Below are positions 11,531 to 56,640 of a stretch of DNA of 64,000 nucleotides, one piece after another. A program made the translations under genes and the position numbers. Positions within the stretch are counted from its first letter, which is position 1, and the number at the start of each line of letters is the position of its first letter. Below the pieces are notes generated by a model. The model saw only the letters and a program-made list of their open reading frames with translations. It made no database searches and was not told where the DNA came from. This stretch comes from Lepisosteus oculatus (taxonomy: Eukaryota > Chordata > Actinopteri > Semionotiformes > Lepisosteidae): positions 26,341,501 through 26,405,500 of the forward strand of contig NC_090698.1 of the NCBI RefSeq assembly GCF_040954835.1. The letters are read 5' to 3'.

Positions 11531-12344
11531 GCTTGATTTATTTATTAGTGTTTTGTGGATGTTTTTGTTGCATAAAGCTGTAGGTTTTGTGAAACCTGGC
11601 TTTACTTTTCTGTTTCTTTGACTCCAAAACCATTTTAATCACAATAGAAGGGGAGGGGGGGGAGAATAGACAGAAAATCAACATGTTGATAATGTAATCA
11701 AAATCACAGATTGCATTGGTAAAACATACAAGCATAGAGTATACACAATACTCCTGAAAGACTAAAAAGATAGAAGAAGTGAAGATGTAGCGTTATAAAT
11801 CTAAAAGAGCATTCAGGAAGAGGAAGTTAACCAAGACGAAACAAGGGTCTCAGAATCTGAAATCATTTAAAGGATATAAAGTTAGGAGTTTGCTTCATAC
11901 TATAGAATACCAACATATTTAGATATCCAGTATACTGCAGGCTTTTAAAATTGAAAAAAGGAATATATGTGTGTGAAAAAAGAACTGAGAGTTTGGAGAA
12001 AATCACTAGGACCATGACTGCTTTCAATAAATCAGTTAAAGAAAAGGAAGGGGAAATAAAAAAATTTCATTAAATGATTTAAAAAAGAATAACATCCAGT
12101 TACAAAAATACAATATAATAAATTAAAAAGCTTAATTAAAAGGCAAAATTTACATTAGAAAAACCAAGAGGGCAATTATTGCTCAGAGGTCAAAATTAAA
12201 AAAAGGTTTTCTGCTATTACAACATTCAAAATGACAGTATAGGATGAAGTAATGTGCCTCAGAGTTAATAAAGGGAAACACTGAGATGGCGAAAGGGAAT
12301 TGGCTGAGACATGAAAGGAGGGTTTCACACAGTTGTCCTATCAA
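11531..12344. other. Unrecognised AT-rich sequence
   Basis: No gene or known repeat. It borders the segment that recurs 1 kb downstream. Confidence 0.4.
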
Positions 12345-12467
12345 GGAAGAAAATGCCCACAGAAACAAGTTTGGCATAGAAGAGTTACAGGTGCTGGACA
12401 CACTGATGCTGATGCTATTCTTCTCTTTATACTAAAGTAAACAAGGGATGCTACAGTATGTTTAGAT
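12345..12467 (+). repeat. Segment duplicated 1 kb downstream, copy 1
   Basis: A 123-bp stretch (GGAAGAAAATGCCCACAG ... GTTTAGAT) is nearly identical to 13345-13462. The offset is exactly 1000 bp at the start, with a few substitutions and a short gap near the end. Same orientation. Confidence 0.9.
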
Positions 12468-12979
12468 TCCTAACAAAACTCTTCCAAACGTCATCCAGAA
12501 CAGATGACTCCCCTAAAGGCACAAATCCCTTACCTATAACACCTTTTCCTTAATAGAAAAGTACTTTTCCCAGTGCCCTGTACATAGTAGTGCCTACATG
12601 CAGTACTGTGTCTAAGGGCATTGATAATAAATGAGCAGCACTCCATTGAATTAGATTTAAATGTTTGTTTTCTCAACTATGAATGGCTGTGTGTCTGATC
12701 TGTAAGGGAAAATGCCAGGGGGGAGTGAGTGAGGCAGAACACATGTAGTATATCAGAGGGTGAGGGCAGAGAAAACTACAGAGACTAGGATTAACATCAG
12801 TGGCACAACCCAGCCCCAGTGCACAAGAGTCACATTCAGGTTTCTTACTTTTTCTTTAAGTCATCAATAGCTTAGAAATAAAGAATCCAATTAAGGCTAC
12901 ATACAGTCAGTTTAACCCTTCTCCCGAGGTCTTTACTAGCTGTTACTTTGGACTTTGGAAATTTGGATTTCAAATGTAC

Positions 12980-13978
12980 ATATCTCTCTCTGAACATCAG
13001 TAAAACTAAGGACATGATTGTGGATTATAGGGAACACCAGGGAGGAGATCACATACCTATCTATATCAATGGGACTGCAGTGGAGAGGGTCAGCAGTTTT
13101 AAGTTCCTGGTAGTTAACATCTCAGAGGACTTAAGCTGGACCCACCATACCAACACTGTGGTCAAAACAGCATGGCAGCGCCCATTCTTTCTCCGTAGGC
13201 TAAAGACGTTTGGCAAGCCGTCACTTGTCCAGGCCAACTTCTACAGGTGCACTATTGAGAGCATCCTGACTGGTTGCATCACTGCCTGGTATGGGACCTG
13301 CTCCACCCGGGATCATAAAGTACTGCAGAGGGTGGTGAAGTCAGGGAAGAAAATGCCCACATAAACAAGTTTGGCATAGAAGAGTTACAGGTGCTGGACA
13401 CACTGATGCTGATGCTATTCTTCTCTTTATACTTAAGTAAACAAGAGATGCGATGTTTAGATAGCATCCAGGATATCTACTCAGCTAGATGTCTTAAGAA
13501 GGCCAGGTCCATTCTCAAGGACCCCAGTCATCCCAGTCACAAACTGTTTTCTCTCCTACCATCCGGTAAATGGTACCGAAGCATTCGGTCAAAGTCCAAC
13601 AGATTACGGAACAGCTTCTACCTCCAGGCAATAAAACTGCTAAACAGCCAACCTGTAGCTCCTTTAGAAAATCACCGTAATGGCTACATGGACATGCAGT
13701 TTTCATTGTATTCAGCATAACCGCACTACTTGGACATAATGTATTCCAGAAACCATGGACACATAGCAGCTCTATTCATATTGAGTTTTGTTCAATTTCT
13801 ATTACATTATTATCTATTATTATGTAACCTTATTTTCATTACCTTAATTTAGTGATTCTTGTGATTCTTGTGATTTTTGTGAGTTTGCAGAAAAGACATT
13901 TCATTGCCAGCAACTACTACTGAACGCTGTATTGTTGTGCATTTGATAAATAAACTTTGATTTGATTTTGATTTGGTT
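12980..13978 (+). mobile_element. Rex/Babar-like LINE 3' fragment
   Basis: Plus-strand relative of the LINE at 85-1760. It starts at LSLNISKTKDMIVDYREHQG, continues with INGTAVERVSSFKFLVVNIS and LTGCITAWYGTCS, is interrupted, then resumes with SIQDIYSARCLKKARSILKD, PSHPSHKLFSLLPSGKWYRS and [19 protein letters not shown]. The 3' UTR ends with GATAAATAAACTTTGATTTG and a (TTTGA)n tail. About 12 codons of the expected frame at the interruption are replaced by a duplicated 118-bp segment. Not functional. Confidence 0.85.
13345..13462 (+). repeat. Segment duplicated from 1 kb upstream, copy 2, inside LINE
   Basis: Replaces the LINE sequence expected between the QRVVK and SIQDIY codons. See 12345-12467. 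No target duplication is apparent. Confidence 0.9.
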
Positions 13979-14319
13979 GGCAGCATGGTGGTCCAATGGA
14001 CAGTATCACTGTCTTGCAGCACTAAGTCCATGTGTTCAGATCTGGACCTGGGGTGCTATTTGTGTGGAGTTTGTATGTCCCCCCTGTGTTTGTGTGGGTT
14101 TCTTCCCATGGTCCAAAGATAGGTTAATTGGTTAATACAGGTAGGTTAATTGGCTCCTGGGAATATTGGCACTAGTGTGTGTGTATGTGTTTGCCCTGTG
14201 ATGGACTAGCTCCCAGTGCAGGGTGTATACTGTCTTGTGCCCTTTGTTTGCCGGGTTACTCACTGACTCCCCCATGACCCTAAATTTCAGGTAGTGGTTA
14301 GAATGTGGATGAATGGATT
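13979..14319 (+). mobile_element. V-SINE, near full length
   Basis: tRNA-like head GGCAGCATGGTGGTCCAATG, B box GTTCAGATCTGG, central domain TGTGGAGTTTGTATGTCCCC and GTGTGGGTTTCTTCC, body GTGATGGACTAGCTCCCAGT, end TGGATGAATGG. It abuts the tail of the preceding LINE. Confidence 0.85.
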
Positions 14320-15860
14320 TCAACCACGATAGTGAAGAGCAGATTTTCAGTGCTCTCCAAAACCCAACATATGTGATATTGATCAGAACACGAATCGATC
14401 TTAAAAAGTTTAAAAAAGAAGAGAGAGGGATTTAGAGAAGATTATGTTGTTTTTTCTTGGTAACAACCCTCCAATGGTAAGCCCCTGGTTATTTTTAATG
14501 AATGGATTTGTGTCTTCCCAGGTTTCCATGGCAACATGACACACAATAAAAATGAAAGCAAAATGAAAATAGCATGCACTACAAATCAACTGCTGTCCTT
14601 TCGTATCAGATGACTTTGACACCGCACTGATATTATTTTAAAGTGAAGTTTTTAAAGAGTCACAGAGTATTCTATTTGATAGTATTCCACTTGAATAAGA
14701 GATCATGTATATTTTATATAGAGTCTCTTTAAAATGTCAGCGCAGTGTTGCTTGCTATAATTTTAAATATTTAATATAATTCATCAGTGTTACCATTATG
14801 CCACTGTTAACTTTGGAAGAGTAGACTGTATTTCGTAAGAATATACTGTATTATAAAGTGTAAAAGCAATAAAGATTGTATACTAAATCCTTGATGTGCT
14901 GAAGGAGCCAAAAGTGTTTATGTGCCACTCTTTGTGAAACAAATTCTTGGAATATAATTTTCTAGTTTATCTTCCACGTACATGAGCTATTTCTGCAAAA
15001 TAACCACTGAAAACCTATAGAGTGGTGTTAGGCAGAATCAGCTTTAATTACATCATTTAATTACATAATTACAAAAAAGGAGAACATTAAAGACCTTCAA
15101 TTTGTTAAGAAAAACAGTTCAATTATTTTTCTGAGGTTTTATGTATGTAGGTTTGTAACATCATCCCAGAGATAAAATCAGTGCTCCTTTGTCTCTGCGT
15201 TACTTTCCTAGCTGATGCTTTGCTTGATTACTTTCCTTGGTGATGCTTGCCCTGTGTTTCAACGTCTGTCAGGCTTAGAAGAGTGGAAGTTGATTAATAT
15301 TATTGGCTGTAACATGGACAGTAGCCCTAAAATAGACTCTACAGAGGCTAAGTGGTTAAGGTGCATACTAATGCACATGACTCTGCTCATTTTCACCATA
15401 CAATGAAAACACCAGCTACCAAGCTGCATTGTAGAATTGCACATGCTCAGTGCAGGGCATGAATCCCCATTCATAGCCTGCTTTTCCTCAGACAAGCAAT
15501 CCTGCTGCCTCACTGCTACCCTGCACTGCCTCTTGGATTGGATCTTTTCTTCATCAGGAAAATTATTATTTTGTCTGAGCCCTGATCTTCAAAATTAAGG
15601 AGAGATTGTTTTTTTCTTGTTTGTGTTTGTCAAGATGATCGATTCCAAATAAAGCGAGCTGAATGGATTCTTTTTTTCCTCACCCCCCTCTCCTTCTCCT
15701 TGACAACCACAGGCTCTGAGGCATTTTGAAATTATTTCAATCTTATGAAGAGCTCAAAAAGCTTGCACATCAATAAACTGTGTCTACATCTGGAAGGCAC
15801 AAGTAATGCTGACTGAGGCAAGACTGGATTATTGTTCTGCCTTAAGGAAGGTGTTTGCAG
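14320..15860. other. Unrecognised sequence upstream of the ATG exon
   Basis: Mostly AT-rich and unrecognised. Around 15440-15530 an antisense tRNA-SINE-like piece (GGGCATGAATCCCCATTC, TGCTGCCTCACTGCTACCC) may be present. Confidence 0.35.
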
Positions 15861-15891
15861 GTTGGGGTTGCGAATAATGCAATAGCCAACC

Positions 15892-48133
<32,242 letters not shown>

Positions 48134-48562
48134 TTCATTTTTCTATCTTCACAGATGGTGGCGAACGTTATTTTTGAAAGCCTTACATATGGCAGAGCAA
48201 GAATTTATATGATATAGTATTTCAAAAATGTTTTTTTTTGAGAGTGTGTTCAGAATGACACTGGGGGATGATTTATTACTCTCCATGTCCTTAGAAGATC
48301 TTTTTATATTAGCTTCTAAGTAAGTGTCAGGACATGACAACATTTTTTAAGTCAAATAATCTTTGCTAAGTTTGTTTACTCTGAAATTAAGACACAGTCA
48401 GTTTTTTACACATTTTTACATGGTGGTGTTACTTCTGTGTCAAGAGGCATGCACTGTTTACCATGGGGTCTAGCAAATGCAAATCAGCTCTTCTGCCAGG
48501 CAGTTACACATTCCATATTTATAGCTCATATATATCATGCCATGTGGATATTTCACATAATC

Positions 48563-48568
48563 AATAAA
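48563..48568 (+). promoter_or_regulatory. Candidate polyadenylation signal of ankrd55
   Basis: AATAAA about 430 bp after the stop codon, followed within 30 bp by a GT/T-rich stretch (TGATGTCTTCTTGATATGTG). A second near-match (TTTAATAAAAC) lies around 48713. There is no transcript evidence. Confidence 0.45.
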
Positions 48569-49529
48569 ACATATAATATATGATGTCTTCTTGATATGTG
48601 TTTTATTCTCAATAATTCAACAAGCAAACTAGAATCAGTAACAAGGTCATTTGTGGAATGTTCTAGTTTGTATACTGTGCAACTGAATAGCTTCACTATT
48701 ATACTGTAGATTTAATAAAACATATTAAACGAACAGTAAAGCATGTTGGAACATTTAGATGAATCCAGCATTTGGATGAAATCAAAAGCATTTTGATTGG
48801 AGTCCATAATACCCACATTAACAAAGGTATACAATAATAGCATACAAAGTTCAATACTTCAAAACTGGTAGTACATCACTTGATACATACTGTATAATGT
48901 TTTATCTGTAGTGGAGCAGAAGACACCAAATCAAACCTTTTTAAACTTATCCCTCACTTACCAGGCACGTGTGCCCAAAGTTTCCCTAACAAGAAAATTC
49001 TTGTTAAAAAATAATAAAGTTATTTTTATTTCATTTTTCTCTGTTGCCTAGAAATTCTTGAGGAGTCCTTGCGGCCTCACATCCTAGTGACTGCGGCAGG
49101 CCTGTGTTGTTTGAAAAGTAATCTCTATTATAGGTTTGAAATCCTGTGTAATGTGAAAGCTTATTCCTCTGGTAGACAGAAAAAAAATGTTATGCCTCAG
49201 TTATTGCATAGGCAAGTGTATGTTTGGTTTATGTAGATTTGATTGATTGCAGTTTCCCATATGAGTTTCCAAGGGTATTTTTATTTTTAATTTACTTACC
49301 TTAAACATATCTATCAAACTCACAGATGACAGAGCAGTGGAGAAAAATATATTATTAAGTCTTTTCCAAGGAAATTCAAGTATAATTATCTTATTAAACG
49401 TAAACAATGACAGTTATCACACAACAGGATACATTGCTTGTAAGTCAACACACCCTTTCCAAAGCAAAATGCTTTCATAATCAACACACATAATCAATTA
49501 AATAAGAATTTATTTTTCCTGTCTTTATT
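48569..49529. other. Intergenic, unrecognised
   Basis: AT-rich sequence after the ankrd55 3' end. No gene seen. Confidence 0.4.
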
Positions 49530-49821
49530 TATATCCATCCATTTTCTAACTGCTTCTTCCAATTCAAGGAAGGACTCCAATCTATCACAGGGCACACAGA
49601 CACAAACACATACTTTACTCACACCAGGGCCAATTTTTCCATGAACTAAGTAGCCTACCAGTGTGTCTTCAGACTGCGGGAGAAAACCAGAACAGCTAGA
49701 GGAAACCCATGCACACACAGGGAGAACATACAAACTCCACAGAGACAGCACTCCAAGTCCAGAATTGAACCTTGGGCCCCAGTGCTGTTTTGACAGTTAT
49801 ACTAACCACTGCATCACCATC
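49530..49821 (-). mobile_element. V-SINE, near full length
   Basis: Antisense: ATCCATCCATTTTCTAACTG, CACACCAGGGCCAATTTTTC, CAGGGAGAACATACAAACTC, GGGCCCCAGTGCTG, ACTAACCACTGCATCACCA (tRNA head). Confidence 0.9.
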
Positions 49822-49859
49822 TGTAACACACAACCTCCAAGTGAAAACAAAAGTTTAAA

Positions 49860-50720
49860 CATTCTGAAAAGTAATTACAAATCAAAACCTTGTAAATGGG
49901 CTCTAATATCATACTGTAGTTCTGTTCAAGACTATAAAGGTTCAGTTCTTTCAGTCTGTCGGTGAAAGATATCCCTTTAAGTTCCACTTATGACTATACA
50001 ACTGAACATTTTGTTTGTCTTTTTTTGATTTCCCATATTGTCTGAAAGATGTAAATGACATATAAGCACCCAAGGTTTTTTTCATTATTAGTGAAAAAGC
50101 TCATTACTTCCTATATTTTATTTATAGTTTATGTTATTACTGCCTACATGCAGACCCTTGACTTGCTTGTTTTAAATGTCATCTGCAAAGTGTTTACCCA
50201 GCCTTCAATTCAATCTAAATCTGCTGCTTCTACAGCATTTGCTCTCTGATTTTGCTGTGATCTACAAAAAACATTAGTTTACTAACTATACCAGAATCAA
50301 GGTCTTTCATATAAATTAAAAAGATCCGTAGTCCTTGTACAGATCCCTGAGGTTCTCCGCTAATTACAGTATATCGCCCCAATCTAATTATTCATGTCTG
50401 CACTTTCTGTACAATTCTAAAATTGAAACTACTGTACATCCATCATATCATATGAGTCCATTACTACTGTTGCTTGTGCAAAGAACTCTAACAAGTCGCA
50501 TAGTCAAGACCTTTTCTCAATCCATGCTGACAATTAACCTACATGTGAGGATCCTTTCATATAATTAAAATAATTGCTTCCCTAATTTTACCATAATAGT
50601 CTGACTTAGTGGTCTATAATTACTTGGGTCAATTTTATCACCCTTCTTATGGATGGGCACTACATAAGATTCTCTAAACTCTGTGCCACTGTGCACTAAA
50701 CATTATTAAACTTTATTATA
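49860..50720 (-). mobile_element. CR1/L3-like LINE fragment, antisense
   Basis: Pieces such as GTACAGATCCCTGAGGTTCT (reverse of the GSVLGPLL-type region), TTGGGTCAATTTTATCACCC and TTCTTATGGATGGGCACTAC are typical of this LINE read backwards. Strongly degraded. Confidence 0.55.
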
Positions 50721-52319
50721 AAGCTTTATTTTATGTAGAGAAGAGCAAATGAATAGGAAATCATATTTTAAATCTTTGAATTTAAAACAGCTTTAAAATT
50801 ATATTAGTTTTTAAATGAACTATAAGGACACTTCCATAGCAACCAGCATGGCCAAACACTCTAAACCCATATTATTATAATTCATTCTATACTAACAGTA
50901 AAAATTACTATGAATGCTTACAATATGTGTATGCTGTGCAGGGGCTAGTTGGGTACAATGTAAAAGACTGACCAATTGGAATATGAAAGTTGCTTTGATG
51001 CTGTAATTTGCAGTATACAGCACATGGGACAAGGCATGGGTCACATTTAATAACTAAGCTTAAATCTAAATTTAGTTTAATCTCAAATAGATCTTTTTTC
51101 TCCTGAGGGAGTTTATCTTCCACTTCAGAAGTGGGTTCAATGATTGCAAATCCAAGTGACTGAATTCTGCTCTGTATTAGGAATTTAATGTTGTAAGCTG
51201 TTTTGTATTAACCACCCACAGGGATTTCTAATTACACTTCACATTTATGTCCTTTTAAATTGCTTTGTCATGTACTTTTTGAAAAGTACTCACACAGTCC
51301 TGCTCTGTATTTTATTTGTTTGGTTGTTTTGGAGTTTCGTCAAGTATAGTGGGTGCAGGTTCTGTCGCTGATGAAAATTAAATAGTCAGAATATGTTTTT
51401 AACATGATACAAACAGCTTTTGAGATTTTGGTGAAGGACATTTACGTAGAAACAGAAAGATTTCTCTTATCCAGTGACTGAATTTCATTATTAGGGTGAT
51501 TTCCTCTTTGTACAACTTATTCTCTAATCTATAATTGGTCCTACCACTAATATTTATGTAGAAAAGAAGCCTGATAATAGTCTCAATGGAATGCTATCTA
51601 AGACAATTTTTCTGCCTTTAAAAATGTAGCACACCAGCTGATCTATTTAAAACTGAATGTACGTAATGCTATAACAACAGTACCAAATGAAATTTGTTCC
51701 CAACCCTTTCTTTCACAGATGCACTCAGCCTGTGATTGATACCTAATTAAACATGTATTGGGAGTGTCCTACAATAGAATGCTTGTGGTTGTATTTGACT
51801 GATGTGTTTTGGGATGCATTTTTGGGCTGACAGCAACCTGGGAAAAGGCAAGACTTTTGAAAAGATAGGATGTCAGAGGTTGAATGGCAATTTTCGGGCA
51901 TAGTCTTATGCAGGCTTAATGGCAACTAAACAACACACTTTGTGTATTTGTATGGAGATTAAGATGTACATGGCTGCATTCATTTGGAGAAACTTCTCTA
52001 ATGGAATGCTTTTGTAAAAACTGTGTCAGCCTGTTCAGACATGTCATTTTGTTTCTTGGATTCGTCTCCTCCCTTTGTTCCCTCTGAGCTCCCTTGCTTT
52101 ATATTGTTTGTGCATTTTTTGTTATTTGTTATGTTCCCATTATGTTTGAACAACATAATAAACGTTAAAAAAAAAGAAGACACAGGTGTCCTCAATCAGT
52201 CCTGGGCAGAATCTACTGTAGCAACCCTGTAAGGCACATTTGTTTCATTGTGGGTAGCTGCAGTGCAGTGCCGCCGGCGGTCTAACAGGCTTGAAATCAG
52301 GATCCAGGCTTCAGGCAAC
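50721..52319. other. Intergenic, unrecognised
   Basis: AT-rich. At 52155-52170 an AATAAACG precedes a run of nine A's (52166-52174), possibly the 3' end of some old retrocopy whose source I cannot identify. Confidence 0.35.
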
Positions 52320-52880
52320 TTCATGGAGAACTGGGGAGAGCCAAGGAAGAAGAAGTGCAGGTAGACAAGCTAGTTAATGTTGGACTGACTGGAGCCAGGA
52401 TGCCCAGGAAATTAGGCAGACAGGTTTCACCCCTAGACTGGTGTCGGAAAAAGAATGGTATTCTGTGGTCAGTACAGAGCTGATCACCAGGGTAACAGGT
52501 ATGAGAGTGCCCCCCCTCTTTACAGGCGTACTCTGGAAGCCGCCCAAGCTCATGATGGATGGCATTCATGGTAGGCACAGACCATCCGGGTGTAATTGAG
52601 CTCCCAGGCTGGAACCCACCTCCGTTCTTCGGGTCCTCTTCCCTGCCAGTGGAGCACCTACTGAAGGCTGGATTGGACGCGACGGGAGTCTAGGATGCAG
52701 CAGGGCATGAGCTCTGCGGAGGTCTTGACAGGTGGTGCTGGAGGGACTGAGGCCAGTGGTTCCTTGGTTGCCAGTTTGAGCTGTAACAATGATAAACGAA
52801 AAACGTATAGATGATATGTAGAACACTGATGATTTCCATGTCCCCAGGGACTGGGGAATTGTGACAGTGTTCACACGTTC
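52320..52880. other. GC-richer unclassified block, probable repeat
   Basis: Overlapping minus-strand frames (85, 63 and 102 codons, without recognisable domain) in a block clearly richer in GC than its flanks. The wording (CATCCGGGTGTAATTGAGCT) suggests a transposon-derived piece, but I cannot assign the class. Confidence 0.3.
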
Positions 52881-52979
52881 AGGGATCTTGTTTGTGCCAA
52901 TAATGCTTCTGGGAGGGAAGCCAGTGATGAAGGTCTCACATGGAGAGCCACATTTGATGTCCTGGCCTCAGAGGTGGGG

Positions 52980-53330
52980 CAACTCTTCAGCGATGGTTGG
53001 CCATCAGTTCTTGATGCAGTAAAGCTTTATGGATGTTTGCCCGCACAACCCATCAAACAGATCCTGACTTTGCTGATGAATTCAATCAATTTTATCTTCG
53101 GTTTGACGTACATGATTTTACAAGTGAACTCAATGTTTTTAGAGATGGGATCTTTGTGCTGTTAACATTAATCACTTTAAAATATTGTAAATTGTTCAGT
53201 CATGTTAAAGAGAGGGAGAGTCCAGATTCTGTTGGGGGTAAACGATTGCAGATGACACTGTTCTTGTTAGTTTGCTGCAGATGACACTGTTCTTGTTAGT
53301 TTGCTGCAAATGGATGAGTGTAGTCGGTTG
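52980..53330 (+). mobile_element. LINE fragment (inter-domain region)
   Basis: Frame from 53033 reads DPDFADEFNQFYLRFDVHDF TSE, close to the FNxFYxRFDxHDF linker between endonuclease and RT of CR1/Rex-group LINEs. Short and disrupted. Confidence 0.5.
53251..53308 (+). repeat. 29-bp tandem duplication
   Basis: GATGACACTGTTCTTGTTAG then TTTGCTGCA occurs twice with no differences. Confidence 0.95.
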
Positions 53331-53649
53331 TAGGTGAGTTTGCCACTTGGTGTGATCAACTCTGAGGTTGAATGTCTCTAAAACCAGACATGGCAACTGA
53401 TTTAAGGAAGAACCCTTAGACCCCCACTCAAACCTGAGTCTGGGGATAATGGATGGAAATGCTAGAAAAATATAGGTCACTTCACACCCTTTGTTTAATA
53501 AATATCAACTACTCCCCTCAGAATCCAGATACAGATTCCCCAATCTATAAATAAATGGTCTTAAATCTCATTTATACCTGTGTCCATAATCTCGCTCAAA
53601 AGATGATTCTCTTGTATATGTGTTTTTGTTTGCTGATGCAAAACCAATT

Positions 53650-56640
53650 TCCACTTGGGGGAAATTCAAATTCAAACAGCTTTATTGGCCTGACCAATGT
53701 TTTGCCAAAGCATATACAATCAATACAACATCTACAGATACAATACAAACAACTCATTGGATATTTATGTACAACATACAGTACAACAAATAAAACATTA
53801 TTGAGACACAGACTAACTTTCCATTACATTAACATTTACATTTTCCTCAGGTTGTAACAGAAGATCACATACTGGGCTGCCAGCTCTATTGAATTCCCTC
53901 CGTCCTCTCTGAGTAGGGTTGGAAGCTTTTCAGCTTCTGGAAGGTATGAAAATTCTGGGAACAGATTTGTTATTTTAGGGAGGAATGTTTGTCTAATCAT
54001 AGAGCATTTTTCACAGTTCAGCAGACAGTGCAACTCTGTCTCTGTTTCTCCCCTCCGGCAGTGGGTTACAGGCTGTCCTTTCTAGGCAGCCATTCTGCCT
54101 ATGTTGTCCAGTTTCTATGGCCGGATTGTGTTCACTGAGCCTGTACTTCAGCAAGGTTGGTCTCTTTTTGCTGTTTATTACCATGTTCAGATGTTCAGCT
54201 AGTGTCTGTTTAGGGTCCTGTTGTGTTTGTGTGTGTTTCCCAGTGAGTAAGGTAGTGTCCTGAGGTTGGTTGGTGTCAGTGAGTTTCAGAGTCAGCCAGT
54301 TGAGGGGGCTCTTCTCTGGACATACTGTAGTTCTTGGCTCAGCAGGGCCTTATGGTGATAGGAATTTTGGTCACTGTTTCTCTGGTGTAACCAATATTTT
54401 ATTGCTCTCTTCTGTATGTTGATTATTAATGGTTATTAGCCTAATTCAGCCCTGCATGCATTGTTAGGTGCTCTTCTCTGCACTTGGGGATGTTTTTACA
54501 GAACTTTGTGTGCACGGCTTCTATAAGATAAGATCACTTTATTAGCCATATACAATTTCTTGCATTAGGAATTTGTCTTTTCACATACCCCAGCTTGCTC
54601 TCCACGAGACACACAGGCGGGGAGTGAGAAGCTTGGGGTCAGAGCAGAGGTTCAGCCATTTATATGGCACCCCTGGGATTAAGGACCTTGCTCAGGGGCC
54701 CAACAGAGTCAGAATCCTCTGCCAGCCATGGGATTTGAACTAGCAACCTTCCAGCCACAGGCACAGATCCTTAGCCACAGTGCCACTGTTCCGCCCATGG
54801 TTTGTCCCATATAGTGTAATTCTGTCTGTGGGATCAGTGATTGGACCCCACACTTCACTGTCATTTATGATGCAAAAATCCCTGCCCACCTTCTCTTTCA
54901 CTGCCTTCACCTCAGGTCAAAACTCACAGATTAACGTATTGTCACTCTGAGGTATGTCTAACTGGTTTTGTGTTCCAATGGTGTTGCTCAGTTATTGTTG
55001 TACCTGTTACCCTGAGATCTAGCTTTCATCTGGAAAACCATGACTCTGGTCTTGTCCAGTTTGACTGTCAGTGCCCAGGTCTGGAGTACTGGTCCCTGCT
55101 TGGTGGACAATAGCTGGACCAGATGGTCAGTGTAGAGCAGGAACTTGATCTCTGTGTCATGAAGTGTGAGACCAAGTGCAAACATCTCTCCTAGTGGACT
55201 GATATAGATATTAAACAGTGTTGGCCACTTTCACTCTGAGGAAATAATTTTGTCAGTTTGTTTCTGATTTTTACTGTGCACCTGTTCTGTGAGTAAATTG
55301 ATTTAATTATGTTATAGGCTATCGTCCACCACTTTGAGGAAGTTTGTAAAACAGAACTTCATGCCAAATTGAGTCATATGTTTTTTTTTAAATCAATAAA
55401 GCAGGTAAATATTTTTCTGTTGTTTTGTTTGGTGGCCATATTTGTTTATAAGTGTGTGTAGGATGTAAATGTGGACATATGTGACACAGTTTGGTAGGAA
55501 TACTTTAACTCTGGACATTGTGCTCAGTAATTAAGTATTCAGGCATTCATCAAAATGTAGAATACCTTCCCCAGCTTGCTGTTCATGTCTTGATATTTGT
55601 TCGGGTCAAGTCTATCTCATGTCTATCTCTACTCTTATACATGGGCACTATCAGTCCTTGATTCCAGACCTCAGGGAAACACCCAGCTCTCAGTACAAAG
55701 TTGAAGAGTTTGTGCAGAGCATGCTCCAGCTCCGAGCTGCTGTGTCTAACCATCTCCTCGTTGACTCCTTCTTGGCCACAAGCCTTTCATGGTCTCAGAG
55801 CCTGGAGGTTGTCTAGTTGCTCCTGCTCCGTGATTAGGAAGTGCATAGGATTTTGATTGTCTTTTATGACTGAAAATTTTCAGTTTTTCAATATACAGTA
55901 TGTTGTTTTGGTCTAATGCTTCTGTGTATGGGAACTGTTGGTAAAGATGTCCAAAGTAGGTTTGATCCAATTTGAATGGCCAACTCTTCTTGTTTTGATT
56001 TATTTAAATCAATTATTCAATGTTTCCAAAAAAACAGTTTTGATTCATTGAGTCCTCGGTTTATGTGGATGTTTCTCTTCTTTTTTAAGGTACTTATAGT
56101 GTTTTACCATCTCTCAGTATCTGAAGTGCAGATCTGCATTGTGTGGTGGTCTGTGTTTTTGGTTTGATAGTTCTCACAATGCTTTTCCACTGTTTCTGCA
56201 GCCTCTGTCAAACCCTTCTTCTTTTGAAGGTGCTTATACTTAATAGGAATAGTCCAGGTCAGCGACAGCATAGTCCACCACACTACAGCCCAGAGTTGAG
56301 CTGTACGTAAACCTGCCTAAAGAGTTCCCTCCAGTCCTGCCCTTGATCTTGTACAGGTCCAGACCTTTACAGAGCTGTAGAAGCTCATGCCCAGTGTTGT
56401 TGACCTCAGTGTCATTGCTGCACCTGTGTGGGATAACCTGCATGTGGTACATGGTTCTCCCCTTTGCTAAGGCTGTATGAATTGCCAGACCTCTCTCTAT
56501 CTCCATCTTCAAAGACTCAAGGAAGCAAATGCTTTCGGTTTCGTATATATGGTTTCGCTTGATGTGGAAGTTTATGAAGGGTTGCCTCAGTGTGAGAGAC
56601 AGAGATAACCCTGCTAAAATGCCTTCTGGCTGCATTTAAA
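53650..56640 (-). mobile_element. Non-LTR retrotransposon, about 3 kb, antisense, disrupted
   Basis: The minus-strand frame 56635-56240 ends with an endonuclease-type C-terminus (GHELLQLCKGLDLYKIKGRT, GGNSLGRFTYSSTLGCSVVD, YAVADLD). Frame 55185-54988 carries RT motifs GLTLHDTEIKFLLYTDHLVQ (YTDH where YADD is expected) and TWALTVKLDKTRVMVFQ. The 3' end is GCCAATAAAGCTGTTTGAAT (reverse of 53668-53687). The catalytic motif is altered and frames are broken, so the copy is dead. The clade is uncertain. It contains a nested SINE. Confidence 0.75.
54522..54796 (-). mobile_element. tRNA-derived SINE nested in LINE
   Basis: On the minus strand: GGGCGGAACAGTGGCACTGT, GGTTGCTAGTTCAAATCCC (B box), CTGAGCAAGGTCCTTAATCC, GAGAGCAAGCTGGGGTATG, TAATAAAGTGATCTTATCTTA tail, in order. 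Near full length. Confidence 0.85.

Noticed and set aside
52320..52880. Protein-coding gene on the minus strand
   Set aside because: Overlapping short frames with no conserved motif, and GC content typical of a repeat; left unclassified.
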